A stretch of DNA of 64,000 nucleotides from Adiantum capillus-veneris (Eukaryota; Streptophyta; Polypodiopsida; Polypodiales; Pteridaceae), in assembly GCA_014529385.2 (NCBI GenBank), contig CM043960.1:28549396-28613395 (forward strand), written 5' to 3'. This document shows positions 9,953-20,440 of the stretch, in pieces. The first letter of the stretch is position 1. Each line of letters opens with the position of its first letter. Below the pieces are notes generated by a model. It was not told the DNA's origin, did not search any database, and was given only the letters and a program-made list of their open reading frames with translations. The position numbers and the translations under genes are program-made.

Positions 9953-10383
9953 CTCTGAAGGCCAGTTAAGAATAGAGGGATAAGTTCGCATACGTTCACG
10001 GCTCCAAAGTAAAAAATAAACATTTGCGGACACGGAATCCGATGCACGATTTTGGTTCTCTAATTTTAGAAGGAGCTTGGCTTCCAAGACAAAAAATCTA
10101 AACTTAACTCCCTCCTCTTTCTTTCCTAAAAATACTCCTCCTTTCCTAAAATTTCTCTCTCTTTTCTAAAGGGTCAACTCTTATCATTAGATACAATCTT
10201 GAGGCTTAAGTTTCCCATCAACCTATAGTTTTCAAGTGAATAAGGGTCATAATTCATAGTTCAAAAGTCTGATTTTCAATCCGATCGTTCCGTTTGAATA
10301 CATTATGATTTAACAAAATGTGAACCTTAAATATTTGCAAAGTGAATAAAATACTTCTATTGAAAAATATTGGGTATATTACA

Positions 10384-10827
10384 ATGAAGATATTTCTGTG
10401 GAAAGTGATGTGGGGTGCTCTGCCGACGGACGTAAAGATACAAGAAAGAGGAATCGGGTCCGATTGTTGCTCAGGGTGCAGAATAGCTAGTGAAGACCTA
10501 GCCCACTATTTCATGGGATGCCAGGCAATCGGTGGCATGGCTGGGAAAACATGCAAGTGAATTCAAAGAACATGGAAAATTAAGTTCTTCAAGAATGATC
10601 TGTTCTTTGGTAGTAACGGGTTGGGAAGTCCTTCTCTTCTTGTCTGCACTCAAATAATCAGGTACTACTTCTTTCACCATATTTGGCAAGCAAGGAACCG
10701 CCGCATGTTTGAGGGGGATCTGGCTATGGCAAGCTTTTGTCAAATCATACAAGAAAGCAGAGTAACGATCCACATGATCGGAGGTAAACAAGCCTCAGAG
10801 GATTGGTCTAAACAATACATGTCATGA
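10384..10827 (+). pseudogene. LINE ORF2 C-terminal region, part 2 (zf-RVT)
   Basis: The frame continues from 8415 across the solo LTR with KIFLWKVMWGALPT, then a cysteine/histidine zinc-binding core (CCSGC...AHYFMGC), the zf-RVT domain of plant non-LTR retrotransposons. A frameshift lies near 10560-10620; the frame from 10621 carries the usual YFFHHIWQARNRR block. The ORF ends about 150 bp before the LINE poly-A tail. Confidence 0.8.
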
Positions 10828-10956
10828 TGACATATTGTAATAACTAAAGCCTAGGAGTAGTAGTGGTTTCTCTATCAAGCAAAAAACTTGTAATCCCTTG
10901 ACCCTCAAGGCTCGGTCTAAGCTCGAGGTTGGTGTATATTTTGCTTAATACTATCC

Positions 10957-10990
10957 ACTCACAATTGTGAGTTTTGCACAAAAAAAAAAA
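10957..10990 (+). terminator. LINE 3'-terminal stem-loop and poly-A
   Basis: A 16-bp perfect palindrome ACTCACAATTGTGAGT is followed by TTTGCAC and an A tail. Similar stems precede the A tails at 1986-1998, 5769-5785, 11779-11794 and, on the minus strand, 7418-7433. In other LINEs such a stem is recognised by the reverse transcriptase; here this is inference. Confidence 0.6.
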
Positions 10991-11009
10991 GGTTGGAATA
11001 CAAATTATA

Positions 11010-11600
11010 TCCTAGCACTTTTGGTGTTATGTGTGTACTTTTGTTTAATTTTGCTTTGATAGGGGAATATTTAAGTGTTTGGCACAACTAAGTGCTATAT
11101 GATTGGCAAAAGCTAGGCATTACAAGTTCATAAATTGCATGCTGGTAAGAGCAATAAGGTGGAGAACTTGTATAGCCCTCGCCTCCAAATTGTGCATGTC
11201 TAGAGAGCCATCTAATGCATTGACATTAGAGCTAGTGTCATCTACTCCAAATAAGACCAAAAGGGGAAAGCAAGATATTTACTAAGCATTGTTTAAAAGC
11301 AAGTGGAAGGAGATATTTTTAGGTCATTTTATCGAAACAATTGCAATATTACTTAAAAGTTCAATGTCTTTTTGCCAATTGAAGAAATCAATTCTTTGCT
11401 TTCTTGCACAATCTCTAACAGGTACATGAGAGACAATTTTCGAAGACTCAACAATTCTTAGCCTTCCCTAAAGTTACAGAATTTGACAATTTGCGCGTAA
11501 ATTAGTAACGCTTGGTTTTTCATCTCCGTCCTTCCACAAGGATCACGTTGTTCTTGTAGAACCCAATCTTCCAAGTCTTTTGCATCGCCCACCTATTCAC
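11010..11600. other. Unassigned sequence between LINEs
   Basis: No frame longer than 60 residues and no recognisable motif. Part may belong to the LINE whose tail is at 11802-11815. Confidence 0.3.
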
Positions 11601-11815
11601 ATTAGGACCTTGACGAATGGTTTTGGGCCATCAACACAATTTTGAAAAGTCAAGGATAGCTTGAGTCGTTTGTGTGTATTTTGAACCCTCTCATGTATCT
11701 ATTGGGTCATGTGGATGCCCTCGCTCGGATTTTGAGAAGGGCTAGTCTTGTAATTTTTTGTTATGTTAATATAGCATCACTCACTTCTATGAGTTTTGCA
11801 AAAAAAAAAAAAAAA
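11600..11815 (+). mobile_element. LINE 3' end
   Basis: The sequence before the poly-A run (11801-11815) has the same layout as other LINE ends here: a block near 11750 resembling the one near 10910, then the stem-loop ACTCACTTCTATGAGT (11779-11794) and TTTGC. No target duplication or 5' limit was found. The copia element inserted 21 bp downstream. Confidence 0.5.
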
Positions 11816-11836
11816 TGCTTTGGATATTTATGCCCT

Positions 11837-12039
11837 TGTTGGCATTAGTGCAGAGAAATGCACACGGCTTGGAGAAGATGAAGGAAGCTCAAGGCACACA
11901 ATAGAGAGTGTGTTACTTAGTGTGCAATGGAATGCTAGATAGTCCTAGAGTGATGAGCGTATATACAATGCTCAAGGGAAAAAATGCCCCGGCGGTCCTA
12001 GTGTGTACATACACATCACTACCACATGTATATGGTAAC
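11837..12039 (-). repeat. 3' LTR of copia element 1
   Basis: TGTTGG...GTAACA on the + strand, closely matching the LTR at 16717-16943 but lacking about 24 bp next to a repeated GGGAAAAA motif, probably a slippage deletion. The minus strand has a TATATACG promoter-like block near 11950-11960. Confidence 0.93.
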
Positions 12040-12055
12040 AAATCCCCCCTGGAGT
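12040..12055 (-). promoter_or_regulatory. Polypurine tract of copia element 1
   Basis: On the minus strand a CCAGGGGGG purine run lies 3 bp before the 3' LTR, the position that primes plus-strand DNA synthesis. Confidence 0.7.
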
Positions 12056-12111
12056 GATGCGGTGAATGAGAGCTGGCACATGAGTAAAGGGAAGTGTCAT
12101 GCTGTGAGGAC

Positions 12112-12868
12112 ATGATCAGTCCACAAAGGGGAGTAAGCCCAAAGCTTTGCGGAAAGCTTAAAACTTCTCACGAGACAATGCCTTTGTGAAAAGATCTGCA
12201 AGGTTATCCTGTGTTGGCACATAAGCCAAGCTGATCTCTCCTGCTGAGAGCCTCTCCCTGACATAGTGGTAATGCACCTCAATGTGCTTTGTGCGAGCAT
12301 GAAAAAGTGGGTTCCTTGCAACTGCCAATGCGCTAGACTGTCAGTGTAGATAGTGTTGGCAGTGTCCTATCCAACACCCAAATCAGCCATAAGGCGTCTG
12401 AGCCATACACACTCAACCGTAGCTGTGAAGACTGCCCTATACTCAGCCTCACAACTCGAAGTGGCCACAGTAGGTTGTTTCTTACTCAACCATGATCTAT
12501 ACATGAACTGCCAAGCATGAAACAAAAGCCACTTGTGGACACTCGCGTGTCAAAACAACCAGCCCAATCTGAGTCCGAAAAAGCATGTAAGTCTGGCGGC
12601 AATGATCCCCCTTGGGGTAGAACAAGCCAATATGTAAAGTGCCACTAAGGTAGCGGAAAATCCTCTTGACAGCCTTCCAATGCATAGACCCTGGGCTATG
12701 CATAAATCTGTTGACCTGTGAGACTACAAACTGAATATCTAGCCTCGTGTTGCATACATAAATGAGGCAGCCAACAGCAGTTTGGTAAAGACTGACATCA
12801 GCAGGATCACCAGCATCATGTAGACTCAACTTAAACCTGTTTCCATGGAAGTGGCAATAGGTTTGCAA
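12112..12868 (-). pseudogene. Copia RNase H region and end of pol
   Basis: Minus-strand fragments carry, in order, the post-RT segment (VGCLIYVCNTRLDIQF, a SPGSMHWKAVKRIFRYL block) and, with frameshifts, the RNase H core (SSCEAEY near 12455, a TKHIEVHYH block near 12270) and the terminal DNLADLFTKAL block near 12200. The reading frame ends about 75 bp before the polypurine tract. RNase H removes the RNA strand during reverse transcription; this copy cannot be translated intact. Confidence 0.8.
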
Positions 12869-14199
12869 TCCTCAAGTCCAAACTTACATAGCAATGTCTC
12901 TATGTAACTTTTCTGACACAAGGCAATACCACCATCACACTGCTTAAACTGTATACCCAAGTAATGATGCAATAGCCCCAAATCTTTCATCTTGAAAGTA
13001 GCATTCAAATCAGCCTTAAATTCAGCAATATGTCTCTCATTTGGTCCAGTGATCAGCAAATCATTGACATAAAGAACCACAATGAGAAGTATATCACCCT
13101 CACGCTTTACATACAATGTGCTTTCTGTTGGACTGTTATGAAAGCCTCGTTTAACCAAATGAGTGTCAGCTTTCTATACCAAGCACGAGGAGATTGCTTC
13201 AACCCATACAAATCCTTCTTACATCGGCACACTTTGTCCTCTTGTCATTTTATGGCAAAACCGTGAGGCTGCGTTACATAAACTTCCTCAAATATGTCAC
13301 CATTCAAGAAAGCAGTAACAATGTCTGATTGATGTACATCCCAACCAAAATGAGCTGCCAATGCACATAGAAAACGCACAGTAGTCATACGACAAGTGGG
13401 AGCAAAAGGCTCTTCATAATCTGTCTTTTTGCTATGCATAACCCTTTGCAACAAGTCGAGCCTTATGGCGATCGATCTCACCATCCGGGTGGAGTTTCAA
13501 CTTATAAACCCACTTCATACCAATGGCCTTTTTGCCAAGAGGAAAATCACATAAATTCCATGTGTCATTTTCTATAAGTGCATCATATTCTGATTGCATG
13601 GCAGCCATCCAATTTTCTGAATTCTGTGCTTCATCAAAAGACAGAGGCTCCTCAACATCATGTAAGCTAGACACAGCCAAAGCATAACAATCTGATGCAT
13701 AAGATGCATGGCGAGAGCCTGAACGAGTACGACTAGACAAAGGTGCATCCAATTTACTGTCACGCAAAGTGTGCACCAGCCATTTTGGCATACCTCTAGC
13801 CTGCTCATTTTCAGCCCTTTCCTCATCAAGCACATCATTCACATCTGCATCAGTAATAGGCTGATCTATAACATTTTCAGGAACCCCCATAGGCTGTACA
13901 TTTGTCTCATTGGAAATTACATTCATATTTCCACCACTGAAAAGAGGCAGCAATGTGTCATAAATGTCATGTGAGCTTACATTACTATCTCTAGTACATG
14001 ACAGCAAGGGCTGAACAGAATCTTCCACAAACACTACATCCCATGAAACCAGAATACGCTTTGTTTGCGGATGATATAACCTGTAACCTTTGCTTTCAGC
14101 ACTATAACCAACAAAAATACATTTGGCAGCCTTATCATCCAATTTTCTGCACTGTGTTTGTGGCACCAAAGCATATGTCAAACAACCAAAAACACGCAT
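12869..14199 (-). pseudogene. Copia integrase C-terminus and reverse transcriptase
   Basis: From 14199 leftwards the frame gives the MRVFGCLTYALVPQ block, the KCIFVGYS motif and a serine-rich linker, then RT proper (WVYKLKLHPDGEIDRHKARLVAKGYA). A frameshift near 13440 moves the RT to another frame (YEEPFAP, FLNGDIFEEVYV). A stop follows FAIK near 13245. The catalytic motif, normally YVDD, reads YVND (N codon at 13063-13065), so the enzyme would be dead even without the frameshift. Confidence 0.85.
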
Positions 14200-14229
14200 G
14201 TGCTCAATACAAGGCTTTCTATCATGCTA

Positions 14230-14829
14230 TGCTTCATATGGAGTAATAGACTGCAAAGCTTTCGTAGGACACCTGCTAAGTACGTAAGTGGCACACATGA
14301 TGGCCTCAAGCCAAAAAGAATGCGGCAAAGCTTGACTTTTGACCATACATCGTGCCATTTCCGTCAGTGACCTGTTTTTCCTCTCAGAAACACGATTTTG
14401 CTAAGGTGTATAAGGCACTGTACATTGGTGTTTTATCCCACGACTAGCCAGAAATGCATTAAATTCATGAGACATATACTCCCCCCCTCGATCGGAATGG
14501 AGGGTGCCCATAGTACATTTCGAGACATTTTCAGCCATAGCGAGAAATTGTTTGAAGCACATAAAAACTTCGGACTTCTCTTTAAGCGGAAATACCCATG
14601 CATGCCTGGAGTAATCATCAATGAAAGTCACAAAGTACAGGTAATTGCCCAAGGACGGAGTTTGCATGGGCCCACAAACATCACTATGCACAAGCTGCAA
14701 CCTGCATGTGGCCCGAACTGAACCATCGTTTGGAAACTTAGAACGTTGCATCTTACCCAAAATACAGCCTTCACAAACATGTTTGACAGGTGCTTCAAGA
14801 GGCGGCAAAGAAGCAACCATATTAGATTT
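14230..14829 (-). pseudogene. Copia integrase catalytic core
   Basis: Residues of the zinc finger end (CEGCILGK) are followed by the catalytic core: HSDVCGP with the first Asp, FIDDYSRHAWV, and SDRGGEY with the second Asp. The expected QQNGVSER block carrying Glu appears after a Gln-to-stop change (TAG near 14400) and a Gly-to-Arg change. The enzyme inserts retrotransposon cDNA into the host genome; this copy is interrupted. Confidence 0.85.
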
Positions 14830-15504
14830 CTACAAATGCAGCAAACTGGCAAAATTCAGATGACCAAAACGTGCATGCCAATGTTTTGCATCTGAAATAG
14901 CCCTTGAATCTGCAACAGCATTTGTAAAATTTTGTCCACACTTGTCATACAAAGTGAGCTTATACAGCCCACAGCACAAAAGGCCAGATGCAACAATTTC
15001 ATCACCAAAACTGAGATCATGAAGTGTACATCTCTCATCCACAAATTTGACTACAAGACCAAGTCTAGCAAGTGCGGATAGAGACAAGAGATTCTTCTTG
15101 ATCCCAGATACATAAAGTGCATCAACGAGTGTGAAGGAATTGTCATTTGCAGCAGTAAGCACAATCTTTCTAACTCCCTGAACCAGATAAGAGGCATTGT
15201 TGGCACAAGTGACTGAATTCCCATGAGGGACAGACTCGAGAGAGGTGAACAATTCACGATGTGAGGTAATGTGCTTTGTAGCACCACTGTCGAAATATCA
15301 CACATGTGAATCTGCAGCAACTGACAAGCATGCATCATGGACAGCAGGATTGTAAGTGCACTCTGTGCTAAAAGCCCATTCTGCATAAACATCAACATTA
15401 CAGTCTCCTTTCATAGAAGACTCAACAATGGCTGCATTTGTAGTGGAACCAGCATTTGCAGTGGAACCACCCTCTTTCTTCTTAGCCTCTTTAACCTTCA
15501 ACTT
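14830..15504 (-). pseudogene. Copia nucleocapsid tail, protease and GAG-pre-integrase
   Basis: The frame after the gag stop gives a lysine-rich tail, then the aspartic protease FDSGATKH (active DSG, near 15270-15295) directly after a Trp-to-stop change at 15298-15300, the LVDALYVSG and KNLLSLSAL blocks of the protease fold, and the HARFGHLNF zinc-binding block of the pre-integrase domain. Another stop follows LLHL near 14830. Confidence 0.85.
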
Positions 15505-15510
15505 AGGACA

Positions 15511-16395
15511 CTACTTGATCAAGTGATCATTAGCTTTACAATAATGGCAACGCATCTTCTTTTTGCCTTTATCACCAGAATTGCCAGGCGAAGTGCTACC
15601 AGCAGAAGCATTAGGAGCAGAAGTTTTGCCACTCGCAACAGAACCATAAGAAGTGGTTGCATTGTTGTTACCACCCTTTCTTTGAGAAGCAATAAAAGCT
15701 TGTTCAACTGCACGCTGTCTAGTCCTGTTTTTTCTGGAAAGTGACTCTTGCAATAGCAATGTGCATAATGCATCAAACTTGACAACTATTGGATTTCCTT
15801 GGGTCATAAGTCTCCAAGTACTAGCAAAAGTCTGGTAAGAAACTGGTAAGGCAAAAAGAACAGTCTGCACAAGGGAACTGTCTGAAATGACTTCACCTGC
15901 AGAAATAAGCTGCTCATTGATATCCTTGACACTAGCAAGGAAAGTGTCCAAATCATCTTCCTCATGCATAATCTTCGACTCCAACTCTTTACGGAGCAAA
16001 GCAATTTTAGCCTCATTGTGACTTGCATAAAGACCTGCTAGAATATCCCAAGCCTGTTTTGTAGATTTTGCTGAACGAATGTGAGGAACAATGGTGCGCT
16101 TCAAAGACAACGCAATCAATGCATGAGCCTGCGCATCCTTTACATCCCAATGAGCTTGTTCTGCCGTAGGCAAAACAACTCTAATAGCAGCAATCCTTGC
16201 AGCAAGACCTGCAACATTCTCAACATCGCCTACATCCTCAAAACCAGGACATACATCAATGCCCTGCACAATATTCCAGACGCCCTTTGACACAAGAATG
16301 TGTTGCATCATATAAGCCCACATAGGGTAATTGTCCCCATCCAACCTGTCCTCAGCAGCAAACACCTTGAACACATCTGTGTTGTTGTCAGCCAT
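15511..16395 (-). pseudogene. Copia gag polyprotein, ends at a premature stop
   Basis: A 294-residue frame starts MADNNTD at 16395 and runs through a copia-type gag (UBN2-like): LDGDNYPMWAYMMQ, KQAWDILAGLY, IMHEEDDLDTFLASVKDINEQL. It reaches the zinc knuckle CHYCKANDHLIK, whose last Gln-Cys is lost because CAG became TAG. Gag builds the cytoplasmic particle; in an intact element it would continue straight into pol. Confidence 0.9.
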
Positions 16396-16699
16396 GGTAA
16401 ATGTTGCACCCGATGTGAAAATTGTCCGAAAATAGGATAAATGGAACGGGAACAAGATGTGCTATATAGCACAAACCGTAGAAGACTGTAAGACACCTGT
16501 TATGGAAAAATTGGCACTGACAGAAATTCTGCACAAAATGACGAAATTGCCTGTGCAGACCTACCTGTAGTGGAAACGAAGGCCGAAATGAGCCCGAAGT
16601 TTTTGTCGACCTGCGAACGCTTGCCAAACCTCACTGAAATTGGAGAAAGTGAGCAGGTGTGTGCTGGAGTAGCTGGCGACTAAGCCCGGGAGGACGTAA
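16396..16699 (-). other. Untranslated leader of copia element 1
   Basis: Sequence between the PBS and the gag ATG. No conserved feature beyond the primer site is seen. Confidence 0.6.
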
Positions 16700-16713
16700 C
16701 CTGCTCTGATACT
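16700..16713 (-). promoter_or_regulatory. Primer binding site of copia element 1
   Basis: The minus strand reads AGTATCAGAGCAGG, one base off the TGGTATCAGAGC complement of the initiator-methionine tRNA 3' end, three bases inside the 5' LTR. Confidence 0.85.
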
Positions 16714-16716
16714 AAT

Positions 16717-16943
16717 TGTTGGAATTAAGGTTGCAGAGAAACGCACACAGCTTGGAGAAGACGAAGGAAGCTCAAGGCACACAATAGAGAGTGTGTTACT
16801 TAGTGTGCAATGGAATGCTAGATAGCCCTAGAGTGATGGGCGTATATACAATGCTCGAGGGGAAAAACCTCCTAAAGAGGGAAAAAATGCCCCGATGGTC
16901 CTAGTGTGTTCACACACATCACTACCACATGTATATGGTAACA
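16717..16943 (-). repeat. 5' LTR of copia element 1
   Basis: 227 bp with TG...CA ends, flanked outside by gccct. The minus strand contains a TATATACG box (near 16845). Longer than its partner by one small insertion/deletion. Confidence 0.93.
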
Positions 16944-16948
16944 GCCCT

Positions 16949-17340
16949 TGCATGGCTCCCTTCAAAACAATCTAGAGCCTCCTTAGAGAGATCTTCCTCA
17001 GATACATGCACCTATAAATGCATTTAATTTAATCCATTTCGAAGAGCCCCTCACTTCACACTCTTGAAAATACCCAAATTCTTCTTAGCTCTATACCTAT
17101 TGAGCATATTCTACAAACATTACGATCCAAGAGACATCATTTGGAGCTCATCCACAACTTCTTGTTCTTTTGAAAGTACACCAAAGTTGTTCACCAAAGC
17201 ATTTATAAATGTATTGCGTGATGCTTTCTTCCAAGAGGCCCTCAATAACCACCTCATTATGGATGTTTTTGTTCATGTCAACTTCTATATCTATACTACA
17301 TGTAATGGAGCTTAAAATTCTCAAGGAAGGAGAGCGCCTC
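16949..17340 (-). pseudogene. PPR gene relic
   Basis: On the minus strand a fragment reads NKNIHNEVVIEGLLEES, the usual end-of-repeat block of plant PPR (PLS-type) proteins, followed by remnants of DVSWIVMFVEYAQ and of a next repeat with stops and frame changes. Intact PPR proteins bind organellar RNA; this relic cannot encode one. The copia element inserted at its end. Confidence 0.45.
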
Positions 17341-17756
17341 CGGTTGTCACTTAGTGGTTCTCTTCAAAGAAACTTTGCAAAACAAAAGTGAAGGGTTAGA
17401 TTTAAAATGCAAAAGTAAAGGGTAACATTGCAAGAAGCAACACACTTTTGAAAATGTAAAGTCAATATATTTTCTACTTTGCATTCAGTTTAAATGTACA
17501 TAACAACAAAGGAATAATTTTAGTGAAGATTTTATTATTGGCTTTCTAAAAGAAGCCTTAGAGATGTGTTGTGTTAGGCATACTTTCAATGTTTTCAGTG
17601 ATGAATGAGACTTATCTTAAATGTTATTTTGGTTTTAAAGTATTAAATGAATATTTTTATTTGACCTTTCATTTCACTTTCAGCTTTCATTTCACTTCCT
17701 CACATGAATAGAATGATAAAATGAAGCTTCACCTTGTATAATTCTAGTAAGTTCTA
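17341..17756. other. AT-rich sequence, nothing recognised
   Basis: No coding potential or repeat stands out. Confidence 0.3.
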
Positions 17757-17869
17757 TACATACGCACACACAGACACATACACATATATACACACACACA
17801 ATATAAATAAGTAAATATATAATATATGTTAATGAGTTCTTTTTATTTTATATAATAAATTATTTATCT

Positions 17870-17945
<76 letters not shown>
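17757..17945. repeat. (CA)n / (TA)n microsatellite block
   Basis: An ACAC-rich stretch, an AT-rich spacer, then about 16 CA units (17874-17906) passing directly into about 19 TA units (to 17945). Confidence 0.93.
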
Positions 17946-17948
<3 letters not shown>

Positions 17949-18281
17949 CAAACCATGGTAAAGAGAACAAAAATTGTTGCAATGATGTCAACACTTCGTT
18001 AAAAAATCCTACAAATTTCAAAAACTTTGCTCGTTTTTTTGGTTTGCTTCTTTGAGGGGACACTCGATTGCATAATAAAAGAGACATTCCCGAATACTGC
18101 TTCACCTTAAATAATTCTAGTTAAACTCAACCTGATGATTTTATCACTTTCTTATTGTTTTAGAAAGCCATTGTGACACTTTCACTTGTCTTTTACACGA
18201 TTTCTTATGGGAGGGACATTAAGTAAGCATTATCTTACGTAGGTCCTTGTGAGAGGATGTCACCACTTGTTTAATATATAC

Positions 18282-18283
18282 GT

Positions 18284-18314
<31 letters not shown>

Positions 18315-18425
18315 TATACATATGCATGCGTCTGTGTGTGTGTGTGTATACTTATTTATTTATTTATATACACATACACGCATATGTATGTGTGTGTATG
18401 TGTGTGTGTGTGTGTGCGTGTGTGT
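18282..18425. repeat. (CA)n, (TG)n and TATG microsatellite block
   Basis: CA units at 18285-18308, TG runs at 18330-18347 and 18388-18425, with alternating purine-pyrimidine sequence between. Followed by two copies of CCAAAATATCCCTC (18437 and 18467). Confidence 0.9.
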
Positions 18426-18699
18426 AGGAAAAACTACCAAAATATCCCTCTAATATGTGAAAATTTCCAAAATATCCCTCAATTTTCAAAAAACCCAAAA
18501 ATACCCCAAATATTTTGTCATAAATTCTCTTCAAATTTTTCAAAATCCCCAATTGTGAGAATAAATTTCTCCAATGATAAGAAAAACTTTGTAGCTTTTC
18601 ATAAGAAGACCGATTACCTTTGAATACAAGAAGCTAAAACTAGAATTTGAGTTGGTTATGTAGGCTTTGGAGATGAATTGCTTCATTATTTTTAGACAT

Positions 18700-18866
18700 A
18701 ATATGTATATATATACATACACACATGTACATATGTATGTATGTATGTATGTACACGCGCACACACGCGCACATATATATATAGAGAGAGAGAGCTTTAC
18801 ATCTTAAAAGCAACCATACTTTCAATGAAATATCTATTCATAGAGTCTTGAACTCAAGCACACATT

Positions 18867-18920
<54 letters not shown>
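18700..18920. repeat. Compound simple repeats (TATG, GA, GT)
   Basis: GTAT units at 18733-18751, a CGCGCACAC stretch, TATA and GAGA units at 18774-18794, then GT (18868-18900) running into GA (18901-18920). Confidence 0.9.
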
Positions 18921-20200
18921 CTTATGTGTATCATTTCTATATCATTCCAATTTTAGTAGATGCTTCAAATCTTTGAACTAATTTGAGGTTTTTTCTATGA
19001 TGTTAGAATATTCTATAACTTCTTTATTGATGTCAATGGTGGCATCTTCTTTATTGGTGGCATCTTTAAAGTTTCCATAAAGAAGATGCTCCCTACTATG
19101 GATATAATGGTGGAAACTAACAAATTGAGTCCATGAAGTTTCTAAGAGAGAAAGAAATGTAGACCGTGATCCATGCTAAAATGTAAGAAAACAAATTTGA
19201 TGTGATCAAAAGCTAAAGACTAAAGTAGGGTATGATATGCGTACTCTCTAATTTTCAAAGGATATAATGTGCACACAAAAAGACGCTCTCCTACATTGTT
19301 TCAATGTTCGATGTCACATGTAAGAGAGCAGGAGCTAAGCCAAATGATTGGTATGATATAGATTGTGCATAAGGGAATAGTCTCCAGCATGTAAATGGTT
19401 GAATGCAATATGCTCTCACAAAGAGGAACATGCTTTTGTAATTCGGGGAGAGAGGGAGAGAAAAATCAATGGCATGCATGATTTTAGGTCATTGACTTCA
19501 TTTTGCACCACATCCTTTAGTTTAACATAATGGCCAAAACTCTTGCAAAAATAAACAACTAAGCAACCTTATTTTACTTTCAGTTCTATCACATTTAAAG
19601 ATGTAAATGATGTGAAAGTGTAAATGAACAAATAGTGTGAACCTTATTGTACTAAGCTGCTTATGCATTATTGTGATTAGGCGATGATTTAAACCATTAC
19701 TATGCGTGTGCAAAAAACATGCAAGCGTGTCATCTAGAGAGAAACATAGATGGAAGGGTCAATCACATTCTCTTTGAAACTTAAAACTTTCTTGGTACAT
19801 TGGAAACTATGAGCCCTAATCTTTACTTACACAATGTAGCAGTCATTGGTTCTCATCGTTAACAACTTGCTAGCTTACCCAGTTTTTGTACTTCTTGACT
19901 TGGTAGCACTTTTGTCAACCCTAGGTAGACCTAGGAAAAGCTATCCTTCTTATTATATAGGCATTTATGATGTGCACTACTACCATGTCTTTCTCATAAG
20001 AAAGACACAAGGATAGAAGCAAGTAAGAGAGTGGAGTAGAGACATTGAATCCAATTGTGTTCGTATTATTGAAACCAATTCTAGAACCCACTCCGTTTTC
20101 AAAAAATGTTTTATTCACATTGACTTCTCTTAGCACTCATCTCTTCACACCATGGTAACTTATCTAATCTCTATCATCAAGTTTGGTAGCATTGCTAGAT
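18921..20200. other. AT-rich sequence, no gene recognised
   Basis: Only short frames with no motif. I see no repeat structure other than low complexity. Confidence 0.3.
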
Positions 20201-20206
20201 CGAGAT

Positions 20207-20219
20207 AGAACAAAAGGAA

Positions 20220-20266
<47 letters not shown>

Positions 20267-20396
20267 CCCCAATAGAAGGAGAGCACTCCGAAGTTTGTTG
20301 AACAAAAGCTAGCACCTCATGAAAGATAGTATGAGAATGTCCCAAGATTGGTTTTAAAGTATGCTTTGTATCATCTTACATATAGACCAAAAGGAG

Positions 20397-20440
<44 letters not shown>

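Larger units (their letters stand above)
8416..10383 (-). mobile_element. Solo LTR (or minimal LTR-derived element), 1,968 bp, TSD atgaa
   Basis: The insertion begins TGTGAGG and ends ATTACA on the + strand and is flanked by ATGAA (8411-8415 and 10384-10388). TG...CA ends plus a 5-bp duplication are LTR-retrotransposon hallmarks. No gag or pol and no internal pair of LTRs was seen, so it is best read as a solo LTR left by unequal recombination. A TATA box on the minus strand (9943-9952) puts transcription on that strand. It contains a motif array (9120-9261) and a 134-codon frame (9321-9725). The family is unknown. Confidence 0.8.
7712..11009 (+). mobile_element. 5'-truncated L1-type LINE with TSD, split by a solo LTR
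   Basis: An imperfect direct repeat (7712-7729 and 10992-11009, GTTRGAATACAAAT...) flanks the element. It holds the C-terminal part of a LINE ORF2 (7740-8415 and 10389-10827), then a 3' UTR, the stem-loop ACTCACAATTGTGAGT (10957-10972) and a poly-A tail (10980-10990). The RT catalytic core is missing, as expected for 5' truncation. The coding region is interrupted at 8416-10383 by a later LTR insertion; removing it and one copy of its duplication restores the reading frame. Confidence 0.85.
11837..16943 (-). mobile_element. Complete Ty1/copia retrotransposon, non-functional
   Basis: Two LTRs (203 and 227 bp) with TG...CA ends, a 5-bp target duplication gccct (11832-11836, 16944-16948), a methionine-tRNA-type PBS, a purine tract and the copia domain order gag, protease, integrase, RT, RNase H on the minus strand (5,107 bp). 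The gag-pol frame is broken by at least five stop codons and a frameshift near 13440, and the RT catalytic motif is mutated. A sibling copy lies at 37897-41940 in the opposite orientation. Confidence 0.95.

Noticed and set aside
8416..10383. Complete short LTR retrotransposon with two LTRs
   Set aside because: No direct repeat was found between the two ends; only the TG...CA ends and TSD are present, so solo LTR is the simpler reading.
17800..18600. Frames with His-Thr or Val-Cys repeats
   Set aside because: Translation of (CA)n and (TG)n microsatellites.
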